Origin: Planococcus halocryophilus
GTDB lineage: Bacteria > Bacillota > Bacilli > Bacillales_A > Planococcaceae
Length of the DNA: 64,000 nucleotides
Direction of reading: 5' to 3'
NCBI RefSeq assembly: GCF_022489025.1
Contig: NZ_JAKVTG010000016.1
Span: 1-64,000 of the forward strand
Within the stretch, counting starts at the first letter, position 1; each line of letters opens with the position of its first letter. The translations under genes and the position numbers were made by a program. The notes below the pieces were generated by a model. That model was not told where the DNA came from and did not search any database. It saw only the letters and a list, made by a program, of their open reading frames with translations. Shown one piece after another: positions 59,124 through 64,000 of this stretch.

Positions 59124-60767
59124 ATGTGGAGAGATAGAAAAACACAAATTTTCATGGTCATGATTGCATTTGTTTTATTTTTAGCAGGTTGTAACTTTAA
59201 TTCTTCAGACAGTTCAAATGAAGAAAGTGGCGGCTCAGAAGAGGACGCTGGACAAGTATTAAACATCTCAACTACAGCAGACATCCCTACTTTAGATTCT
59301 ACAAAAGCACATGACGGAATCGCCTTTACGGTATTGAATAACGTCAATGAAGGTCTTTACCGCCAAGACGAAAACCATGAACCAATTGAAGCTTTAGTAA
59401 CAGAACATACAGAAAACGAGGACAAAACTGTCCATACGTTTACTTTGCGCGATTCGAACTGGACTAACGGAGAACCAGTTACTGCACAAGATTTTGAGTA
59501 TGCTTGGAAACGCGTGATGAAAGATGCAAGTCCATATAGTTTTATGTTCGTCACAGCAGGTATTAAAAATGCTGAAGCAATCATGAACGAAGAAATGGAT
59601 GCAGAAGAATTGGGAGTAAAAGCAATTGATGAGAAGACATTGGAAGTTACATTAGAAGCGGCTAACCCATTGTTCCAATCATTAATGACATTCCCAACTT
59701 TCTTGCCTCAAAACCAGAAATTTGTTGAAGAGCAAGGCGATCAATATGCATTAGAAGCAGAAAATATCTTGTTCAACGGACCATTCACATTAGTGGACTG
59801 GACGCATGACCAAGGTTGGAAATACGAAAAGAACGAAGACTACTGGGATGCAGATACGGTTAAGTTAGACGCTATTAATGCATACGTTGTAAAAGACCCA
59901 GCAGCAGGTATCAACTTATATGAAACAAACAAAGTGGACCGAATTGTATTAAGTTCAGAAGCAGTTGATCAAAACAAAGACGACGAAAACTTTGAAACAA
60001 TTTTAGAGCCAGAAGTCTTTTTCCTTCGCTTTAACCATAACCACCCGGTATTAGGAAACGAAAACATTCGCAAGGCAGTTAATATGGCAATTGACAAAGA
60101 AAGTTTGACAGAAGTTATTTTGAAAGACGGCTCTACTGCATTAAACGGTGTTGTTCCAAAAGGCTTCTTTAAATCTCCAGCAGGAGAAGATTTCCGTGAT
60201 TTAAACGGAGATTTTAACACAGGCACAGTTGAAGAAGCACAAAAACTGTGGGAACAAGGACTTAAAGAAACTGGAGTAACAGATGTAACTGTCTCTATCA
60301 ACATTGCGGACTCAGAAGACCACAAAAAAGTAGCTGAGTATATTCAAGCGCAATTGAAAGACAATCTTCCAGGGTTTAACTTAGACATAAAAGCGGTGCC
60401 ATTTGCTCAACGTCTAGAAATCGAAAAAGCAATTGAATATGATTTGTCTCTATCTTCATGGGGACCAGATTATAGCGATCCAATGACTTACTTGGATATG
60501 TGGTTAGAAGGCGGATCAGCTAACCGTATGGATTATTCAAATGAAAAAATTCAGGAATTGGTCGCATCAGCAAGAACGGAAACGGATCTTGAGAAACGTT
60601 ACCAAATGTTGTTGGACATTGAAAAAGTCTTGTTAGAAGAAGATGCGGCAATCGCACCTCTTTACCAAGGTGGAACAGCTGTATTGATGAGAAGTAAAAT
60701 TAAAAATCTATTAGTGCACCCAACAGGCGCATCATTCTCTTACAAATGGGTGACGATCGAAGAATAA
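59124..60767 (+). CDS. oppA: Oligopeptide-binding lipoprotein OppA
   Basis: A 547-aa substrate-binding protein of a peptide ABC transporter. A signal peptide ends in the lipobox LFLAGC, so it is anchored at the outer face of the membrane. Family segments are visible: TTADIPTLDSTKAHD, FTLRDSNWTNGEPVTAQDFEYAWKRV, and KAVNMAIDK. A terminator lies after the gene, giving excess binding protein over the permease, as is common. Confidence 0.94.
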   Translation: MWRDRKTQIFMVMIAFVLFLAGCNFNSSDSSNEESGGSEEDAGQVLNISTTADIPTLDSTKAHDGIAFTVLNNVNEGLYRQDENHEPIEALVTEHTENEDKTVHTFTLRDSNWTNGEPVTAQDFEYAWKRVMKDASPYSFMFVTAGIKNAEAIMNEEMDAEELGVKAIDEKTLEVTLEAANPLFQSLMTFPTFLPQNQKFVEEQGDQYALEAENILFNGPFTLVDWTHDQGWKYEKNEDYWDADTVKLDAINAYVVKDPAAGINLYETNKVDRIVLSSEAVDQNKDDENFETILEPEVFFLRFNHNHPVLGNENIRKAVNMAIDKESLTEVILKDGSTALNGVVPKGFFKSPAGEDFRDLNGDFNTGTVEEAQKLWEQGLKETGVTDVTVSINIADSEDHKKVAEYIQAQLKDNLPGFNLDIKAVPFAQRLEIEKAIEYDLSLSSWGPDYSDPMTYLDMWLEGGSANRMDYSNEKIQELVASARTETDLEKRYQMLLDIEKVLLEEDAAIAPLYQGGTAVLMRSKIKNLLVHPTGASFSYKWVTIEE

Positions 60768-60786
60768 AACAGGTTTGCAGCTTATA

Positions 60787-60830
60787 GATACGAGGGTGTA
60801 GCCGGTTAACCGGGCACCCTCGTATTTTTG
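60787..60830 (+). terminator. oppA terminator / attenuator
   Basis: ATACGAGGGTG pairs with CACCCTCGTAT, with an inner CCGGTTAACCGG palindrome, followed by TTTTTG. Confidence 0.88.
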
Positions 60831-60918
60831 ATAGTTTAAGAGATTGTGAATTTATTAGAATCAACAATAATCACCCATTTTTTCGCTTTTTAGCATCTCA
60901 AGCTATTTAGGATATGAA

Positions 60919-60961
60919 GCAAACTAGCGGAGACTCCCGCAGGAAAGCGGAGCTAGTTTGC
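60919..60961 (-). repeat. 43-bp internally deleted family 1 repeat
   Basis: The outer arms GCAAACTAGC and GCTAGTTTGC are identical to those of the 106-bp copy at 9417. The reverse complement keeps GCTTTCCTGCGGG and GGGAGTCTCCGC but lacks the 63-bp central arm. It lies between oppA and oppB. Confidence 0.85.
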
Positions 60962-61036
60962 GGAATACCTAGAGCAAAATCATTCTGACGATAAACTACA
61001 CGAGCGTAATTCACCCTATAGAACTGAGGTGTTCAC

Positions 61037-61966
61037 ATGACACGTTATTTACTACAGCGAATTGGCTTTATGCTTATTACGCTTTTCATTATTGTCACAG
61101 CAACTTTTTTCTTAATGCAGCTCTTACCAGGGACACCGTTTACTAATCCTGAAAAGCTAACTGATAGCCAATTGACGATTTTAAATGCCAAATACGGACT
61201 GGATCAGCCGGTCGCCATGCAATACATACAGTACATTGGGAACTTGCTTCAAGGTGACTTGGGGTATTCGTTCCAACATGAGGGACGGACCGTTACAAGC
61301 ATGATCAGCGGCCGAATTGGGCCATCCGCATTTATCGGCTTGCAAGCTTTAGTAATTGGCGCCATCATGGGACTATTGTTAGGAATCGTTTCTGCTTTAA
61401 AACATAACTCTATTTTAGATTATGGTTCTGTAACGTTGGCCGTATTGGGAATGTCGATTCCTTCTTTTGTCTTTGCGGCGTTGCTGCAATATTATGTCGG
61501 CGTTAAATTGGGCTGGTTGCCTGTGGCTTTATGGGAAGGCTACTCCAGTACGCTGTTACCATCCATCGCATTGTCTGTGACAGTCACAGCAACTGTTGCC
61601 AGGTTTATCCGCAGTGAAATGCTCGAAGTAATCGGACAAGACTATATTATTACGGCTAGAGCAAAAGGATTAAAAGAAAATCAAGTAATGGTTAAGCACG
61701 TGATCCGCAATGCGTTAATACCGGTTGTAACGATGTTAGGGCCACTAGCGGTATCAATTATGACAGGAACGTTGGTTATCGAAAAAATATTTGCGGTACC
61801 CGGACTAGGTGAACAATTCACGTTATCGATTCTGGTGCTCGATTATAGCGTAATTATGGGAATTACAATCTTTTATAGTGCATTGTTTATTTTTGTGGTC
61901 TTTGTTGTAGATATTATTTACAGCTTATTGGATCCACGCATTAATTATAAGGGGGGAGCAGCATGA
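61037..61966 (+). CDS. oppB: Oligopeptide ABC transporter permease OppB
   Basis: A 309-aa permease with six membrane helices and the EAA loop RAKGLKENQVMVKHVIRNALIPVVT (about 212-236). It overlaps oppC by 4 nt (ATGA). Confidence 0.95.
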   Translation: MTRYLLQRIGFMLITLFIIVTATFFLMQLLPGTPFTNPEKLTDSQLTILNAKYGLDQPVAMQYIQYIGNLLQGDLGYSFQHEGRTVTSMISGRIGPSAFIGLQALVIGAIMGLLLGIVSALKHNSILDYGSVTLAVLGMSIPSFVFAALLQYYVGVKLGWLPVALWEGYSSTLLPSIALSVTVTATVARFIRSEMLEVIGQDYIITARAKGLKENQVMVKHVIRNALIPVVTMLGPLAVSIMTGTLVIEKIFAVPGLGEQFTLSILVLDYSVIMGITIFYSALFIFVVFVVDIIYSLLDPRINYKGGAA

Positions 61967-63021
61967 CTAAAAATACACCAAACCTTCCTCCACACCAAGA
62001 TTTACAAGTTCAAAATCAATATGCTTATGATGAAATTCCATCAGATTTATTTGTGAAAGCACCACTTGATCACCGAAAGAGTGAAGAAATCGGTACGCCT
62101 GCAGTCTCTTTTTGGAAAGAAGCGTTTCAACGGCTAATTAAGAATAGAGGAGCGATGATTTCATTAATATTGCTCGTTTCCTTAATTGTTTTAGCGTTAA
62201 TTGGACCTGGAATGAACGAGTTTTCTTATCGTGAACAAAATTTAACACATTCTAATTTACCACCAAAAATTGAGGGCTTAGAGTGGGTGGGCTTTAATGG
62301 CTTGAACTCACAAGGCGTCGATCAGTATGCAGAACGAGATGTTCAGATCAATTATTGGTTTGGAACTGATGAATTTGGTCGTGATCTTTGGACACGCGTT
62401 TGGAGAGGTACTCAAATTTCGCTGTTTATCGCTTTAGTGGCAGCTGCACTCGATTTAGTGATTGGCGTTATTTACGGCGGTATTTCTTCCTTTTACGGAG
62501 GTCGCATAGATAATGTGATGCAGCGAATCATCGAAATTTTGATGGGGATTCCGAACTTGATCGTGATCATTTTATTTATTTTAGTGTTAGAGCCGGGGAT
62601 TACATCTATTATTTTAGCGATGGTCATTACCGGGTGGGTTGGAATGGCGCGTGTCGTGCGCGGTCAGGTGTTGCAGTTGAAAGGTCAAGAGTTTGTATTG
62701 GCTTCACGCACACTAGGGGCTTCAAACCCGAGACTCATTTCTAAACATCTTTTACCGAATGTCATGGGACCGATTATTGTCACAGTGATGTTCACGATTC
62801 CAACCGCAATTTTCTTTGAAGCGTTTTTAAGCTTTATCGGACTTGGCTTACAGGCGCCACTCGCATCTCTCGGCGTACTGATTGAAGATGGCTACAAATC
62901 CATGCGTTATTTCCCGTATAAGTTAATTTTCCCGGCCTTGGTGATCAGCATCATCATGATTTCTTTCAATTTGCTTGGCGATGGACTGCGTGATGCATTA
63001 GATCCGAAAATGAGAAAATAA
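61963..63021 (+). CDS. oppC: Oligopeptide ABC transporter permease OppC
   Basis: A 352-aa permease with a long cytoplasmic N-terminal tail (about 1-60), six helices and the EAA loop ASRTLGASNPRLISKHLLPNVMGP. WFGTDEFGRDLWTRVWRGTQISL is typical for the OppC/DppC family. Confidence 0.95.
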   Translation: MTKNTPNLPPHQDLQVQNQYAYDEIPSDLFVKAPLDHRKSEEIGTPAVSFWKEAFQRLIKNRGAMISLILLVSLIVLALIGPGMNEFSYREQNLTHSNLPPKIEGLEWVGFNGLNSQGVDQYAERDVQINYWFGTDEFGRDLWTRVWRGTQISLFIALVAAALDLVIGVIYGGISSFYGGRIDNVMQRIIEILMGIPNLIVIILFILVLEPGITSIILAMVITGWVGMARVVRGQVLQLKGQEFVLASRTLGASNPRLISKHLLPNVMGPIIVTVMFTIPTAIFFEAFLSFIGLGLQAPLASLGVLIEDGYKSMRYFPYKLIFPALVISIIMISFNLLGDGLRDALDPKMRK

Positions 63022-63034
63022 AGGAGTTCCGACC

Positions 63035-64000
63035 ATGACCAATACCATTTTGACAGTCGAAGATTTGCATGTAGCGTTTAAAACTCAACACGGTAAACTG
63101 ACAGCGGTACGGGGCGTGAACTTTGAGTTGAAAAAAGGAGAAACACTGGCGATTGTTGGAGAGTCGGGTTCGGGTAAATCCGTAACAGCGAAATCCATTA
63201 TGCAATTGTTACCAAAAGCGACGACCGAAGTGACAAAAGGCGATATTCATTATAATGGTGAAAGTTTATTGAAGATGTCGAAAAACCAAATCACCGATTT
63301 ACGGGGTTCGGAAATTTCGATGGTGTTTCAAGACCCCATGACTTCATTAAATCCGACAATGAAAGTCGGGAAACAGATTATGGAAGGCGTACAGCGTCAT
63401 GAACGCTTAACAAAAGCTCAGGCGCGTGAACGCGCGTTAGATATGTTAAAACTAGTTGGAATTCCACAAGCAGAAAGCCGGCTCGATAACTACCCTCACC
63501 AGTTTTCGGGAGGAATGAGGCAACGTGTTGTAATAGCATTAGCACTTGCTTGTAACCCGAAAGTGTTGATTGCGGATGAACCGACGACTGCTTTGGATGT
63601 CACGATTCAAGCGCAAATTCTTGAATTGATGAAAGACCTGCAAAAGAAAACCGACACGGCCATTATTTTAATCACTCATGACTTGGGTGTGGTGGCCAAC
63701 ATGGCAGATCGTGTGGCTGTAATGTACGGTGGCAAAATTGTCGAGCAAGGAACATTAGATGAAATTTTCTATAGCCCAAAGCATCCTTATACACTCGGAC
63801 TTTTACGTTCGATGCCTAAATTAAATGAAGATCGCGGTCAGCCGTTAATGCCGATTGCCGGTTCGCCACCTAACTTAGCGACGCTTGGAGAAGGTTGTGC
63901 ATTTGCCGCGAGGTGTCCGCATACGATGGCGGTATGCCATACGTATACCCCACGCGATACAGTGTCGGAAACAGGGCATTCTGTGGCTTGTTGGTTACAA
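63035..64000 (+). CDS. oppD: Oligopeptide ABC transporter ATPase OppD (3' end beyond window)
   Basis: At least 322 codons without a stop, truncated by the window end. Walker A is GESGSGKS (about residues 43-50), the ABC signature FSGGMRQRV follows near residue 156, and Walker B is [13 protein letters not shown]. The C-terminal OppD region with a Cys-rich segment ([14 protein letters not shown]) is present, so little is missing. AAAGGAG precedes the ATG, 13 nt after oppC. Confidence 0.95.
   Translation, partial: MTNTILTVEDLHVAFKTQHGKLTAVRGVNFELKKGETLAIVGESGSGKSVTAKSIMQLLPKATTEVTKGDIHYNGESLLKMSKNQITDLRGSEISMVFQDPMTSLNPTMKVGKQIMEGVQRHERLTKAQARERALDMLKLVGIPQAESRLDNYPHQFSGGMRQRVVIALALACNPKVLIADEPTTALDVTIQAQILELMKDLQKKTDTAIILITHDLGVVANMADRVAVMYGGKIVEQGTLDEIFYSPKHPYTLGLLRSMPKLNEDRGQPLMPIAGSPPNLATLGEGCAFAARCPHTMAVCHTYTPRDTVSETGHSVACWLQ

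Noticed and set aside
1-64000. CRISPR array, prophage or integrative element
   Set aside because: No regularly spaced direct repeats, cas genes, phage structural genes or integrase were seen. The dispersed repeats are unevenly spaced single intergenic elements.
63035-64000. oppD as a broken gene
   Set aside because: It is open to the last base of the window; the missing stop is caused by the window edge.

Overview
The window is a low-to-moderate GC chromosomal segment from a motile, flagellated member of the Bacillales. The Planococcaceae (Planococcus-like) is the best guess, inferred from gene order, protein character and the dispersed GC-rich intergenic repeats; the genus is not proven by the sequence alone.

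Layout. Positions 1-762 hold the 3' end of a 5S rRNA and seven tRNAs (Thr, Glu, Val, Tyr, Gln, Lys, Ala), the tail of an rRNA operon. Then come a minor-type citrate synthase with its divergent LysR regulator (citA/citR), a GNAT acetyltransferase, arginase (rocF), sigW-rsiW behind a perfect SigW-type promoter, and cdaA-cdaR-glmM-glmS, with a glmS ribozyme in the glmS leader. Positions 12.1-18.6 kb hold signalling genes: an RsbR-like stressosome protein, a PAS-GGDEF-EAL protein, and an operon of HD-GYP, DUF3307 and a class III nucleotide cyclase with an N-terminal SRPBCC/DUF5939 region. Positions 18.6-56.2 kb are an almost continuous flagellar island: fliW-csrA, hag, yjfB, flaG-fliD-fliT-fliS, motA-motB-fliL, yvyF-flgM-flgN-flgK-flgL, the reverse-strand pair flhO-flhP, and the long flgB-to-sigD operon, which ends with swrB-like, yaaR-like and PilZ genes. 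The window closes with an NAT-like enzyme, a Nudix hydrolase, small unknown proteins and an oligopeptide ABC transporter (oppA-B-C-D; oppD runs off the end).

The most striking feature is the flagellin gene. It is interrupted by two sister group I introns (20623-20981 and 21051-21421) separated by a 69-nt exon. Removing both restores a textbook flagellin C terminus (418 aa). Unspliced RNA stops inside intron 1. The 5' end of intron 2 itself encodes an alternative but flagellin-like C terminus with its own stop. About 430 bp downstream, on the other strand, is a free-standing two-motif LAGLIDADG homing endonuclease with a C-terminal helix-turn-helix and a 24-bp palindrome (LexA-box-like core) in its promoter region.

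How the genes fit together. SigD is encoded at the end of the large operon. Good SigD promoters precede hag, flaG-fliD and yvyF-flgM. FlgM would hold SigD back until the hook is built, and FliW/CsrA would control hag translation; splicing of hag would be one more layer. The c-di-GMP proteins (GGDEF-EAL, HD-GYP, PilZ) and the cyclase may feed into motility. No chemotaxis gene is present in the fla operon, unlike Bacillus subtilis. Several families of nested palindromic repeats fill the larger intergenic gaps.
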